Assembly: GCF_036884275.1 (NCBI RefSeq) | Contig: NZ_CP145607.1 | Span: 2,653,001 to 2,717,000 of the forward strand | Direction: 5' to 3' | Length of the DNA stretch: 64,000 nt | DNA from: Sphingomonas kaistensis | Lineage (GTDB): Bacteria > Pseudomonadota > Alphaproteobacteria > Sphingomonadales > Sphingomonadaceae | In this document: positions 43,332-51,915 of the stretch, piece after piece | Layout of the letters: each line of letters begins with the position of its first letter | Numbering within the stretch: position 1 is the stretch's first letter | Notes under the pieces: model-generated | What the model was told of the DNA's origin: nothing | Seen by the model: the letters and a program-made list of their open reading frames with translations, nothing else | The model's database searches: none | Program-made: the position numbers and the translations under genes

Positions 43332-43388
43332 TCCGCAACCGCGACTCCCGGCGGACGTTCACCTTCCGACAAAGAATTGGAGATGGAC

Positions 43389-43703
43389 ATGTACGTACAG
43401 GTGAACCGCGACAATCAGATGGAAGATCGCGAAGCCGATCTCGACGCGGTCGAGCGCATGGTCACCGATCGCTTGGGCCGCATCACCGACAAGGTCACCC
43501 GCGCGGAAGTTCATCTCGGCCACGTCAAGGAGAGCCGGGGCAACAATCCGGAGTATCGCTGCATGGTCGAAGTCAGGCCTGAAAATCTGGCGCCGGTCGC
43601 GGCGAGCGCCGAGGGAGGCGAGGTCGAGACGGTGGTCCGTTCGGCCTGCGACAAGGTGCTGAACGCCTATGACAAGGTTGTGGGCAAGCAGGCCGCCCGC
43701 TAG
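43389..43703 (+). CDS. HPF/RaiA-like ribosome-associated protein
   Basis: A 104-aa protein starting MYVQVNRDNQMEDREADLDA, with the beta-alpha fold pattern of sigma-54-modulation/hibernation factors (VERMVTDRLGRI, TRAEVHLGHVKE, then YRCMVEVRPENL). Only the short N-terminal domain is present. TTGGAG lies 6 bases upstream of ATG 43389. It may modulate ribosomes in stress or stationary phase; the assignment rests on fold pattern only. Confidence 0.7.
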   Translation: MYVQVNRDNQMEDREADLDAVERMVTDRLGRITDKVTRAEVHLGHVKESRGNNPEYRCMVEVRPENLAPVAASAEGGEVETVVRSACDKVLNAYDKVVGKQAAR

Positions 43704-43732
43704 CCTTCGCGCAATCGCGCAAGGAGCGACTG

Positions 43733-44074
43733 GTGGGCTATCGCGGACACTTCTCGACCGACGGGCGCGTCACCTGGGAAGATCGCTGGGCTCACCTCGC
43801 CCGCGCCGAGTGGGTAATGCTCGTCGTGGGGGTGCTGAACTTCGTCGCCCTCTTCGCCCTCTCGATGTGGCTCGGAGGCGACGCAGTCAGTGGCAAGATC
43901 GAAGACGGCCGTTATTTCGTCGGCAATCGTGGTCGCTATCACGAGGTCAGTGCGGAGGTGTATCACGCCAGCCTGCTGCACGTGAGGAGCGTGCTGATCA
44001 CATTCCCGCTCTTGATCTATGCCTCTTTCCGAGGCCAGCTCAGGGCGAAGCGGGCGCTCGACCCCGAAACTTAG
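43733..44074 (+). CDS. hypothetical two-helix membrane protein
   Basis: A 113-aa protein with transmembrane segments at about 28-46 (VMLVVGVLNFVALFALSMW) and about 83-98 (VRSVLITFPLLIYASF), and a soluble loop containing GRYFVGNRGRYHEVS. AAGGAG precedes the GTG at 43733. Its end overlaps the convergent isovaleryl-CoA dehydrogenase gene by four bases. No family is recognised. Confidence 0.65.
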   Translation: MGYRGHFSTDGRVTWEDRWAHLARAEWVMLVVGVLNFVALFALSMWLGGDAVSGKIEDGRYFVGNRGRYHEVSAEVYHASLLHVRSVLITFPLLIYASFRGQLRAKRALDPET

Positions 44075-45228
44075 GCCCCGATCAGCTCCCGCCCGATCAG
44101 CATGCGGCGGATTTCGTTGGTTCCCGCGCCAATGTCGAGCAGCTTGGCGTCGCGCATGAAGCGTTCGACCGGCCAGTCCTTGGTATAGCCCGCGCCGCCC
44201 AGTGCCTGGACCGCTTCGCCCGCGACCTTGAACGCGCTCTCGCTCGCCAGCAGGATCGCGCCTGCCGCATCGAAGCGGGTGGTCTTGCCGGCGTCGCACG
44301 CCTTGGCGACCTGGTAGACATAGGCGCGGGCCGAATTCAGCGCGACATACATGTCGGCGATCTTGGCCTGCATCAGCTGCTGTGCGCCGATCGGACGCCC
44401 AAACTGCACCCGTTCGCGGACGAACGGCAGCACGACATCGAGGCACGCCTGCATGATGCCGAGCTGGATGCCCGCCAGCACCGTGCGCTCATAATCTAGG
44501 CCACTCATCAGCACGCCGACGCCGCCATTCTCGGGGCCCATGATGTTCTCGGCCGGAACGAAGCAATCGTCGAACACCAGCTCGGACGTGGGCGAGCCGC
44601 GCATGCCGACCTTGTCGATCTTCTGGCCGATGGAGAAACCATCCATGCCCTTTTCGATCAGAAAGGTGGTGATGCCCCGGCTGCCCGCGTCGGGCGTGGT
44701 TTTGGCATAGACCACCAGCACATCGGCATAAGCGCCGTTGGTGATCCAGAATTTGGTGCCATTGAGGCGATAACCGTTGCCCGATTTCTCGGCCTTCAGC
44801 TTCATCGACACGACGTCCGAACCCGCGCCGGCCTCACTCATCGCCAGCGCACCGACCTTGGTGCCGTCGATCAGGCCGGGGAGATATTTCTTCTTCTGCT
44901 CATCGTTCGCCCAGCGGCGGATTTGATTGACGCACAGGTTCGAATGCGCGCCGTAGCTGAGGCCCACCGAGGCCGAGGCGCGGGCGACTTCTTCCTGCGC
45001 GACGACATGCTCGAGATAGCCGAGGCCCAGCCCGCCCCATTCTTCCTCGACGGTAATGCCGTGCAGGCCGAGCTCGCCCATTTCGGGCCACAGTTCGATC
45101 GGGAAGCGGTCGTTGTGATCGATCTCCGCCGCGATCGGCTGGATTCGGTCGGTCGCGAAGCGCTGAGTGGATTCGCGGATGGTGTCGGCCATTTCGCCGA
45201 GGTCGAAGTCGAGGGTCGGTGCGGACAT
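44071..45228 (-). CDS. isovaleryl-CoA dehydrogenase
   Basis: A 385-aa FAD-dependent acyl-CoA dehydrogenase of the leucine pathway. Family motifs: YGAHSNLCVNQIRRW, LAMSEAGAGSDVVSMKLKAE, GLDYERTVLAGIQLGIMQA and YTKDWPVERFMRDAKLLDIG followed by GTNEIRR. In isovaleryl-CoA dehydrogenases the base is the Glu in the YER segment (LDYERTVLA), which is present. It is divergent from the thiolase gene and near the methylcrotonyl-CoA carboxylase genes that use its product. Confidence 0.93.
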   Translation of the reverse strand: MSAPTLDFDLGEMADTIRESTQRFATDRIQPIAAEIDHNDRFPIELWPEMGELGLHGITVEEEWGGLGLGYLEHVVAQEEVARASASVGLSYGAHSNLCVNQIRRWANDEQKKKYLPGLIDGTKVGALAMSEAGAGSDVVSMKLKAEKSGNGYRLNGTKFWITNGAYADVLVVYAKTTPDAGSRGITTFLIEKGMDGFSIGQKIDKVGMRGSPTSELVFDDCFVPAENIMGPENGGVGVLMSGLDYERTVLAGIQLGIMQACLDVVLPFVRERVQFGRPIGAQQLMQAKIADMYVALNSARAYVYQVAKACDAGKTTRFDAAGAILLASESAFKVAGEAVQALGGAGYTKDWPVERFMRDAKLLDIGAGTNEIRRMLIGRELIGA

Positions 45229-45317
45229 GCGATCGGCGTTACAGAGGCCTCAAGGCTTGGACAAGGCAGCCCGAATGCCTATTGCAGTGCAACATCTTTC
45301 TCACGGAGTCCGCAGTC

Positions 45318-46508
45318 ATGGCCACCGCATCCGATAACGTCGTCATTCTCTCTTACGCGCGCACCCCGATGGGTGCGATGCAGGGGGCGCTGGCCGATGT
45401 CAGCGCGACCGATCTCGGCGCCACCGCGGTGAAAGCGGCGGTCGAGCGGGCCGGAGTTGAAGGCGGCGACATCGACCGCATCTACATGGGCTGCGTGCTT
45501 CCGGCAGGCCTCGGCCAAGCTCCGGCGCGTCAGGCGGCGATCAAGGCGGGCCTTCCGACCAGCGTCCAGGCGACCACCGTCAACAAGGTCTGCGGCTCGG
45601 GCATGCAGACGGTGATCATGGGCGCCGAAGCGATCGCCACGGGCAATGCCGACCTCATCGTCGCGGGCGGCATGGAGAGCATGACCAACGCGCCTTACCT
45701 GCTCAAGAAGCACCGCAGCGGCGCGCGGATCGGCCACGACAAGATCTACGACCACATGTTCCTCGACGGGCTGGAAGACGCCTACGAGGAAGGCCGCGCG
45801 ATGGGCAGCTTCGCGCAGGCCACCGCCAACGATTATCAGCTGACCCGTCAGGGCATGGACGCTTACGCGATCGAAAGCCTCAACCGCGCCAAGTCGGCGA
45901 TCGACAATGGCGGGTTCAAGGACGAGATCGCCCCGGTCACGGTAAAGAGCCGCGCGGGTGAGACGGTAGTCGATACCGACGAGGCACCCGGCCGCGGCCG
46001 TCCCGACAAGATCCCGCAATTGAAACCTGCCTTCGACAAGGAAGGCACCATCACCGCCGCGACTAGTTCGTCCATCTCCGACGGCGCTGCCGCCGTGGTG
46101 CTGGCGCGCGAGTCGGATGCGGCGGCCAAGGGGCTCACCCCCGTCGCCCGCATCGTCGCCACCGCCGCCCACGCCCAGGCCCCGGCCGAATTCACGATCG
46201 CCCCGGTTGGCGCCATCCACAAGGTGCTCGACAAGGCCGGCTGGTCGATAGGCGAGGTCGACCTGTTCGAGGTCAACGAAGCCTTCGCCTGCGTCGCCAT
46301 GTTCGCGATGAAGGACCTCGGCATCGGCCACGACAAGATCAACGTCCACGGCGGTGCGACCGCGCTGGGTCACCCGATCGGCGCCAGCGGCACCCGCATC
46401 ATCGTGACGCTGCTCAACGCGCTCAAGCAGAAAGGCCTGAAGCGCGGCATCGCCTCGCTCTGCATTGGCGGCGGCGAAGCGACAGCCGTGGCGGTCGAGC
46501 TGGTCTAA
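45318..46508 (+). CDS. acetyl-CoA C-acetyltransferase (thiolase)
   Basis: A 396-aa thiolase. Catalytic Cys in NKVCGSGMQTV (about residue 89), then EVNEAFACVAMF, GGATALGHPIGASGTR with the conserved His, and the second Cys in SLCIGGGEATAV. It joins or cleaves acetyl units; beside leucine breakdown it would process acetoacetyl-CoA. ATG 45318 is the first Met of the thiolase fold. Confidence 0.94.
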   Translation: MATASDNVVILSYARTPMGAMQGALADVSATDLGATAVKAAVERAGVEGGDIDRIYMGCVLPAGLGQAPARQAAIKAGLPTSVQATTVNKVCGSGMQTVIMGAEAIATGNADLIVAGGMESMTNAPYLLKKHRSGARIGHDKIYDHMFLDGLEDAYEEGRAMGSFAQATANDYQLTRQGMDAYAIESLNRAKSAIDNGGFKDEIAPVTVKSRAGETVVDTDEAPGRGRPDKIPQLKPAFDKEGTITAATSSSISDGAAAVVLARESDAAAKGLTPVARIVATAAHAQAPAEFTIAPVGAIHKVLDKAGWSIGEVDLFEVNEAFACVAMFAMKDLGIGHDKINVHGGATALGHPIGASGTRIIVTLLNALKQKGLKRGIASLCIGGGEATAVAVELV

Positions 46509-46517
46509 TCCGTACGG

Positions 46518-46544
46518 GGCTCTCCGGCCTTAAGTCGGGGAGCC
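46518..46544. terminator. hairpin between convergent thiolase and SH3 genes
   Basis: GGCTCTCCG at 46518-46526 pairs with CGGGGAGCC at 46536-46544 (one G-T) around a 9-base loop. It has no T-run but lies in the 38-base gap between two convergent stop codons. Confidence 0.5.
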
Positions 46545-46546
46545 GC

Positions 46547-47020
46547 TCAGTCCTTGACCGTCTCGCCCGGGTCGACGCCCCAGATGTCGGCGACCTTGAT
46601 ATGACCTTCGCGGGCGCCGAAGGTGATGTGGCACCAGCCCTCGCCGCAATTGTCGATGCGGCCGACGACGCCAGGCTCGGCGAGATAGCGGACGCGGCTG
46701 CTTTCGTCGGCCTTGGCGTGAACTGAACGGGGTCCGTTGCCTTTGATTAGAACGGTGCGCTGTTCGGTCAGCAATCGAAACAGCATCCAGCCCCGTGTGC
46801 CCTCACTGTCCTGAACCAGCCGCCAATTCTCGTGCCGCCTCAACACCCGCATCGGAAGCCCCTGGCGCTGGTAAAGCCAGACGCCGGGATAATTTTCTCC
46901 CGGTCCGGATCGCATCATGGCCTGCCCGCTCTTCAACGAGGCCCAATAAGGGACGGCGCGATCCTGCGCCGCGGCGGGCGCTGCCAGACCCAGCAATGCG
47001 ATCGCGACCAGCCGCTTCAT
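46547..47020 (-). CDS. exported SH3-like domain protein
   Basis: A 157-aa periplasmic protein: signal peptide (MKRLVAIALLGLAAPAAAQ), then two bacterial SH3-like repeats (AMMRSGPGENYPGVWLYQRQ and SVHAKADESSRVRYLAEPGV, ending GEGWCHITFGAREGHIKVAD). Such proteins bind cell-wall peptides. ATG 47020 overlaps the stop of the upstream flavoprotein gene (ATGA). Confidence 0.85.
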   Translation of the reverse strand: MKRLVAIALLGLAAPAAAQDRAVPYWASLKSGQAMMRSGPGENYPGVWLYQRQGLPMRVLRRHENWRLVQDSEGTRGWMLFRLLTEQRTVLIKGNGPRSVHAKADESSRVRYLAEPGVVGRIDNCGEGWCHITFGAREGHIKVADIWGVDPGETVKD

Positions 47021-48426
47021 CACGCGCCCGTCCGGATCCGATCGACGAGCTGCTTCACGGTCGGCACGAAGCCGTTCGAGTAGAAAGGATCGCTCTTGAA
47101 CCGGAACGCGGCGTGGCCGGCGAACATGAGGTTCTGCTCGACCGGGCCGCCGTGAGCGATGTCCTGGAGCGTTTTCTGGATGCAGAAGCTGCGCGGGTCG
47201 GCGAGGCGGCCGGTCGAGTTCTTCTCATTGTCCGACCAACTCGAGAAGCTGCACTGGCTGAGGCAGCCCATGCAGTCGGCCTGGTCCTTGCGGATGATCT
47301 TTTCTTCCTCGGGTGTGACGAACACGAGTGTGTCGTCCGGCGTCTTCATCGCCTGGGTATAGCCCGCGCCATACCATTCGCGCGCGTGCTGCAGATCGCC
47401 CTTCGTGACCCAGTAATTCTTCTTGGTGCCGATGCCTACGTCGAGCTCGAAGGCGTGATCGCCGACCTGCTCCTTGGTGAAGGCGATCTGCCGTTCGCTG
47501 CGCGCTTCCAAATTGCGCAGGAACGGGTTGCGCACCGCCGAGCTGTAGAAGCCCGTCGGCGAAAATTTGTGAAGCAGGACGTCGCCCTCCTCCAGCGTCA
47601 TCAGCCGCGCCTTCCAGTCGGGCGGGATCGGGCTTTCCTGGGTGAGCAATGGGCGGGTGCCGAACTGAAACATGATCGCGCCCAGCTCAGGATTGTCGAT
47701 CCAGTCTTCCCATTCGTCCAAACGCCACACGCCGCCCGCCATCACGATCGGCACGGTGTCGGGCACGCCACATTCGCGCATCATCGCGCGCAGCTCGGCG
47801 ACGCGCGGATAGGGCGCTTGGGGCACGCGCGGATCCTCGGCGTTGCTGAGGCCGTTGTGCCCGCCGGCAAGCCAGGGATCCTCGTAGACCACGCCCGAGA
47901 GAAACTCGGCGAACTTGGAATAAGCCCGCTTCCACAGCGCGCGGAAGGCGCGGCCGGAGCTGACGATCGGCAGATACGAAACGCCGTACGAAGCGGCGAT
48001 CTCGCTCAGCTTGTACGGCATGCCCGCACCGCAGGTGACACCCGCCACCTTGCCCCGGGTGCGTTCCAGCACACCGTGAAGGATTGGCTGCGCGCCGCCC
48101 ATTTCCCACAGCACGTTGATGTTGATCGCGCCCTTGCCGTCCGACATCTCGTACGCGCGCTCGACCTGCGCGACGGCGCCCTCGATGCCGTATTTGATCA
48201 GCTCTTCGTGACGCTCGCGGCGGGTCATGCCGTTATAGACCTGGGGGATGATCCGGCCTTCGGGATCGTAGCTGTCGGCATTGACCGCGCTGACCGTGCC
48301 GATGCCGCCGGCGGCCGCCCACGCGCCCGAGCTCATGTGATTGGTCGCCGACACGCCCTTGCCGCCCTCGACCAGCGGCCACACTTCGCGCCCGCGGTAG
48401 TTGATCGGCGACAAACCCTTGAACAC
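47020..48426 (-). CDS. nitronate monooxygenase-family flavoprotein
   Basis: A 468-aa TIM-barrel FMN enzyme of the NMO/2-nitropropane dioxygenase family (NMSSGAWAAAGGIGTVSAVN-like opening at about 30-45, VMAGGVWRLDEWEDW, GAIMFQFGTRPLLTQESPIP). An unusual C-terminal part carries clustered cysteines (DCMGCLSQCSFSSW), possibly a metal or redox site. The physiological substrate is unknown. Confidence 0.82.
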   Translation of the reverse strand: MFKGLSPINYRGREVWPLVEGGKGVSATNHMSSGAWAAAGGIGTVSAVNADSYDPEGRIIPQVYNGMTRRERHEELIKYGIEGAVAQVERAYEMSDGKGAININVLWEMGGAQPILHGVLERTRGKVAGVTCGAGMPYKLSEIAASYGVSYLPIVSSGRAFRALWKRAYSKFAEFLSGVVYEDPWLAGGHNGLSNAEDPRVPQAPYPRVAELRAMMRECGVPDTVPIVMAGGVWRLDEWEDWIDNPELGAIMFQFGTRPLLTQESPIPPDWKARLMTLEEGDVLLHKFSPTGFYSSAVRNPFLRNLEARSERQIAFTKEQVGDHAFELDVGIGTKKNYWVTKGDLQHAREWYGAGYTQAMKTPDDTLVFVTPEEEKIIRKDQADCMGCLSQCSFSSWSDNEKNSTGRLADPRSFCIQKTLQDIAHGGPVEQNLMFAGHAAFRFKSDPFYSNGFVPTVKQLVDRIRTGA

Positions 48427-48490
48427 GTCGGCACTCCCAAAATTTGACGAGAAACAGCGCCTATACTCCGGCGTCCCTCAGCCCCAAACG

Positions 48491-48526
48491 AAAAAGGGGC
48501 CGCCAGGCTGTTCGCCCGACGGCCCC
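48491..48526 (-). terminator. rho-independent terminator of the glycine-zipper gene
   Basis: Read on the minus strand, GGGGCCG (complement of 48520-48526) pairs with CGGCCCC (complement of 48496-48502), followed by TTTTT (complement of 48491-48495). It lies just downstream of the stop codon at 48545. Confidence 0.75.
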
Positions 48527-48544
48527 TCCTGCCCGGCTAGCCGC

Positions 48545-48940
48545 TTAGTAGCGGTAGCCGTAATTGTAGTTGCGGCGGTTGCAGCTGTCCTTGTCGACCT
48601 TGCGGCCAAGAAGCGCGCCGACCGCGCCGCCGATGATCGCGCCGGTGGCATTGCTGCCGCCGCGGCGGTTGCCGTAATAATCGTAGCGCTGGCGGCTGCC
48701 GGCGATCTTGCTGCCGACCACGGCCCCGGCGACACCGCCGATGATGGTGCCGGTCGTGCCCGAACAGCGGTTGGCGTAGTTCTGGCCGTAATAGCCCTGG
48801 CCGCTGTAGCCACGATTATAATTTTCGTACCCGCGCTGATAGCCGTTGTTATAGCCGTAGCCCGGATAATATTGCGCGCTGGCAGCGCCCGGAATCGCGA
48901 CAAGCGAGGCGGCAGCGGCGGCGAACAGAAACTTCTTCAT
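48545..48940 (-). CDS. glycine-zipper surface protein
   Basis: A 131-aa exported protein: signal peptide (MKKFLFAAAAASLVAIPGAA), a Tyr/Gly/Asn-rich repeat region (about 24-55), and two glycine-zipper helices (GTIIGGVAGAVVGSKIAG and GAIIGGAVGALLGRKV). This is the 17-kDa surface-antigen-like glycine zipper 2TM family, which inserts in or coats the outer membrane. Its ribosome binding site lies within a stable hairpin (48946-48967). Confidence 0.85.
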   Translation of the reverse strand: MKKFLFAAAAASLVAIPGAASAQYYPGYGYNNGYQRGYENYNRGYSGQGYYGQNYANRCSGTTGTIIGGVAGAVVGSKIAGSRQRYDYYGNRRGGSNATGAIIGGAVGALLGRKVDKDSCNRRNYNYGYRY

Positions 48941-48945
48941 GAGCA

Positions 48946-48967
48946 GGGCTCCTTTGCGTTGGAGCCC
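48946..48967 (-). promoter_or_regulatory. 5'UTR hairpin sequestering the Shine-Dalgarno
   Basis: On the transcribed strand GGGCTCC and GGAGCCC form a perfect 7-bp stem with loop AACGCAAA; the AAAGGAG ribosome binding site is half loop, half 3' arm, 5 bases before the ATG at 48940. Such masking can make translation depend on temperature or a bound factor. Confidence 0.5.
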
Positions 48968-49022
48968 TTGTGGACGAGTCGCGGTGTCGCTCGCCTGAAC
49001 CGCATCGTTGGCGTTCGTTCAG

Positions 49023-49862
49023 CTAACTCAACGAAAAATCGAGCCCGATATCGACCGCCGGTGCCGATTGGGTGATCCGCCCGACCGAGACGTAGGTGAC
49101 GCCCGTCTCGGCAATCGCGCGGATGGTGTCGAGCCGTACCCCGCCCGACGCTTCGAGCGGCACGCGCCCGGTGACCAGTGCGACCGCTTCGCGCAGCACC
49201 GGCGGCGGCATGTTGTCGAGGAGGAGCCGGTCGGCCCCGGCGGCGAGCGCGGGTTCGATCTGCTCGATCCGGTCGACCTCGACCTGGATCGGCAGACTGC
49301 TTCCATGAGCGCGGGCGCGGGCGACGGCGGCTTCGACCGAGCCGTTCACCGCGACGTGATTGTCCTTGATCAGCAGCCCGTCGTCCAGCCGCATCCGGTG
49401 GTTCTCAGCCCCGCCCATCCGCGCCGCATATTTCTCCAGCACGCGCAGGCCGGGGATGGTCTTGCGCGTATCGAGCAGGATCGCGCCGGTGCCTTGGATC
49501 GCATCGACATAGCGACGGGTCAGCGTGGCGATGCCCGACAGGTGCTGCAGCGTGTTCAGCGCCGACCGCTCGGCGGTCAGCATCTTAGCGGCCCCGCCCT
49601 CGATCCGCATCAGCACCGTGCCGGCGGGAATGCGGGAGCCGTCGGCGACTTCGAGATCGAGCGTCACCTCGGGATCGAGGCGGCGGAAGAACGCGGCGGC
49701 AAGGTCGATGCCCGCGACCACGATCTCCTCGCGGCAATTCATCGTCGCGGTGAAGCGCGCGTCCGCCGGAATGGTCGCGGCGGAGGTGACGTCCCCGCCC
49801 TCGCCCATATCCTCGGCAAGCGTGCGGGTGACGAACTCGTCGAGGTCGAAACCGTTGATCAT
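49023..49862 (-). CDS. nadC: nicotinate-nucleotide pyrophosphorylase (carboxylating)
   Basis: A 279-aa enzyme of de novo NAD synthesis converting quinolinate and PRPP to nicotinate mononucleotide. Motifs: AEDMGEGGDVTS, ERSALNTLQHLSGIAT, LDTRKTIPGLR, ENHRMRLDDGLLIKDNH and VEASGG-type LEASGGV near the C-terminus. ATG 49862 begins MINGFDLDEFV. No nadA or nadB is visible next to it. It follows the phosphoesterase gene by about 30 bases. Confidence 0.94.
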   Translation of the reverse strand: MINGFDLDEFVTRTLAEDMGEGGDVTSAATIPADARFTATMNCREEIVVAGIDLAAAFFRRLDPEVTLDLEVADGSRIPAGTVLMRIEGGAAKMLTAERSALNTLQHLSGIATLTRRYVDAIQGTGAILLDTRKTIPGLRVLEKYAARMGGAENHRMRLDDGLLIKDNHVAVNGSVEAAVARARAHGSSLPIQVEVDRIEQIEPALAAGADRLLLDNMPPPVLREAVALVTGRVPLEASGGVRLDTIRAIAETGVTYVSVGRITQSAPAVDIGLDFSLS

Positions 49863-49893
49863 GAAGGGCTCATGGAGCGTGCGCCGCGCAGGC

Positions 49894-50739
49894 TCAAGCC
49901 TCGGCAGGATCGGCCAGGACCTCCGCCCGGTGCCAGGCGTCCCCTTGCTTGACGAAGCGGGTCGGCTCGGCGCTCTCGAATTGGGCGCCGGTCCAGCGCT
50001 TGAGGCCAAGCGTGACGGCGCCGGGTTCGACCTCCAGAATGTTGAAGCTCTGCTCCTCCTCGCGCGTGCGAACCGAGGTCGCAGTACCCGCCTGCACCAC
50101 CAGCGCACCGCCCGCCCGGGTGACGAGATCGCGCGCATGGTGGGTCGAGGCGCGGTGATTGTGTCCGGCGAGCAGCAGGTCGATGCCAAGCTCGTTCACC
50201 ACGTCCAGCGCCTTTTCCTGCCTGCCGACCGGACGCCCCAGAATGCCCTCGTCGCTGACCGGCAGCGCGAACAGGGGATGATGAGTGACCAGCACCTTCA
50301 AGTCACCTTTCGGCGCTTCTTCGAAATGCTTGCAGACGAAATCGCGCTGCTCCGAATTGATCCGCCCGTCCTTGATCGTCAGCGACCGCGCGGTGTTGAG
50401 GCCGAGCACCGACACGCCATCGAGCTGGTGCCAGGGGCAAAGCGTCTCATCGATATATTTCTTGTAGCGGCCGAGCGGCGACAGGAAGCGGCGGAAGACG
50501 TCGTACAACGGAACATCGTGATTGCCCGGCACCGCCAGCATTTCGTGGCCCGCGTCGCGCAGTTTTTCGAGGAAGGCGCACGCCTGCTGATATTGTTCGG
50601 TCTTGGCCCGCTGCGTAAAATCGCCGCTGATGATGACGAGATCGGGAGCGGCGGTGTCGACCTCGGCAAGCACGGCGGCGACGATATTGTCGTCATGCGC
50701 GCCGAAGTGCAGGTCGGAAAGATGTACGAGACGGGCCAT
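49894..50739 (-). CDS. calcineurin-like metallophosphoesterase
   Basis: A 281-aa cytosolic phosphoesterase with all metal motifs: HLSDLHFG, IISGDFTQ, VPGNHDVP, THHPLF and AGHNHRAS. The class resembles bacterial cyclic-nucleotide phosphodiesterases and Icc-type proteins; the substrate cannot be decided. It is upstream of and in line with nadC. Confidence 0.88.
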   Translation of the reverse strand: MARLVHLSDLHFGAHDDNIVAAVLAEVDTAAPDLVIISGDFTQRAKTEQYQQACAFLEKLRDAGHEMLAVPGNHDVPLYDVFRRFLSPLGRYKKYIDETLCPWHQLDGVSVLGLNTARSLTIKDGRINSEQRDFVCKHFEEAPKGDLKVLVTHHPLFALPVSDEGILGRPVGRQEKALDVVNELGIDLLLAGHNHRASTHHARDLVTRAGGALVVQAGTATSVRTREEEQSFNILEVEPGAVTLGLKRWTGAQFESAEPTRFVKQGDAWHRAEVLADPAEA

Positions 50740-50800
50740 GGCGACATAAAGCCCTGACGGCGCGGCTTGTTTCGTGCGTGCCCACGATTAGGGTGCCGGG

Positions 50801-51868
50801 ATGGATCGCACCACCGCCAACACCGGCACCCGCGAGGTGTCCGAACGCCTCCGTTTCGATGAAGCCGCGCTGGAAAACTGGCTCCGCGCCAATGTCGCCG
50901 GGTTCGCGGGGCCGCTCAGCGTCAGCCAGTTCAAAGGCGGTCAGTCGAACCCGACCTACAAGCTCGACACGCCCGCCGCCTCCTACGTCCTGCGCCGCAA
51001 GCCGCCCGGCAAGACGCTGCCGGGCGCGCATGCGGTGGACCGCGAATATAAGGTCATGGCGGCGCTCGGGAGCCAGGGCTTCCCGGTCCCCCGCGTCCAC
51101 GGGCTGTGCGAGGACGAGGGCGTCATCGGCACCGCCTTCTTCGTCATGGACATGGTGCCGGGACGGATCGTGTGGGAAGCGCAATTCCCCGGCCTGTCGC
51201 CCGGCAGCAGGGCCGCGCACTTCGATGCGATGAATGCGACCATCGCGCAGCTACACAACTATGATCCGGCGGCGATCGGTCTTGGCGATTATGGCAAGGC
51301 GGGCGGGTTCGTCGAACGGCAGGTGGCGCGCTGGTCCAAGCAATATCTCGGCGACGTGGAGGCCGGCCGCAACGCCGACATGGACCGGCTGGTCGACTGG
51401 CTGGGCAAGCATGTGCCCGCCGACAGCGGCGACAGCCGCGTCATCCACGGAGACTTTCGCTGCGACAACATGATCTTCGATGCCGAGCAGCCGCAGGTCC
51501 GCGCGGTACTCGACTGGGAGCTGTCGACCCTCGGCGATCCCGAAAGCGACTTCGTCTATCATTGCATGATGTACCGGATGCCCGCCGGGCTGTTCACCGG
51601 TCTCGCCGGGCTCGACCTCCCCGCCCTCGGCATCCCGAGCGAAGACGATTATGTCGCCGCTTATTGCCGCCGCACGGGGCGCGCCAGCATCCCTGCCTAC
51701 GACTATCTGATGGTGTTCAACCTGTTCCGGCTAGGCGCCATCATCCACGGCATCAAGGGCCGGCTCGCCCGCGGCAATGCGTCGAGCGCGCATGCGGAAG
51801 CGACTGTGGCGGCGCTGGAGCCGCTCGCCGCGCTGGCGTGGAAGCAGGCCGAGACTGCGCGGCTTTGA
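50801..51868 (+). CDS. phosphotransferase-family protein (APH/ACAD10-like)
   Basis: A 355-aa protein with an aminoglycoside-phosphotransferase fold: SQFKGGQSNPTYKL nucleotide loop, Lys in VLRRKPPG, the catalytic HGDFRCDNMIF and metal-binding LDWELSTLGDPESD. The subgroup is common beside acyl-CoA dehydrogenases and is thought to phosphorylate small hydroxylated acids or acyl-CoA, not antibiotics. It ends in a bidirectional terminator. Confidence 0.85.
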   Translation: MDRTTANTGTREVSERLRFDEAALENWLRANVAGFAGPLSVSQFKGGQSNPTYKLDTPAASYVLRRKPPGKTLPGAHAVDREYKVMAALGSQGFPVPRVHGLCEDEGVIGTAFFVMDMVPGRIVWEAQFPGLSPGSRAAHFDAMNATIAQLHNYDPAAIGLGDYGKAGGFVERQVARWSKQYLGDVEAGRNADMDRLVDWLGKHVPADSGDSRVIHGDFRCDNMIFDAEQPQVRAVLDWELSTLGDPESDFVYHCMMYRMPAGLFTGLAGLDLPALGIPSEDDYVAAYCRRTGRASIPAYDYLMVFNLFRLGAIIHGIKGRLARGNASSAHAEATVAALEPLAALAWKQAETARL

Positions 51869-51871
51869 AAG

Positions 51872-51907
51872 AAAAAGGCCGCCCCGGCTTGCGCTGGGAC
51901 GGCCCTT
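51872..51907. terminator. bidirectional terminator between convergent genes
   Basis: AAAAAGGCCG (51872-51881) and CGGCCCTTT (51900-51908) flank an extended GC-rich stem (CCCCGGC with GCTGGGA). It has A/T tracts on both sides and lies between the phosphotransferase stop and the peptidase stop. Confidence 0.75.
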
Positions 51908-51915
51908 TGTGAGGC

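Noticed and set aside
50801..51868. Aminoglycoside resistance gene
   Set aside because: The phosphotransferase fold is real, but the sequence matches the acyl-CoA-dehydrogenase-associated subgroup, not drug-modifying enzymes.
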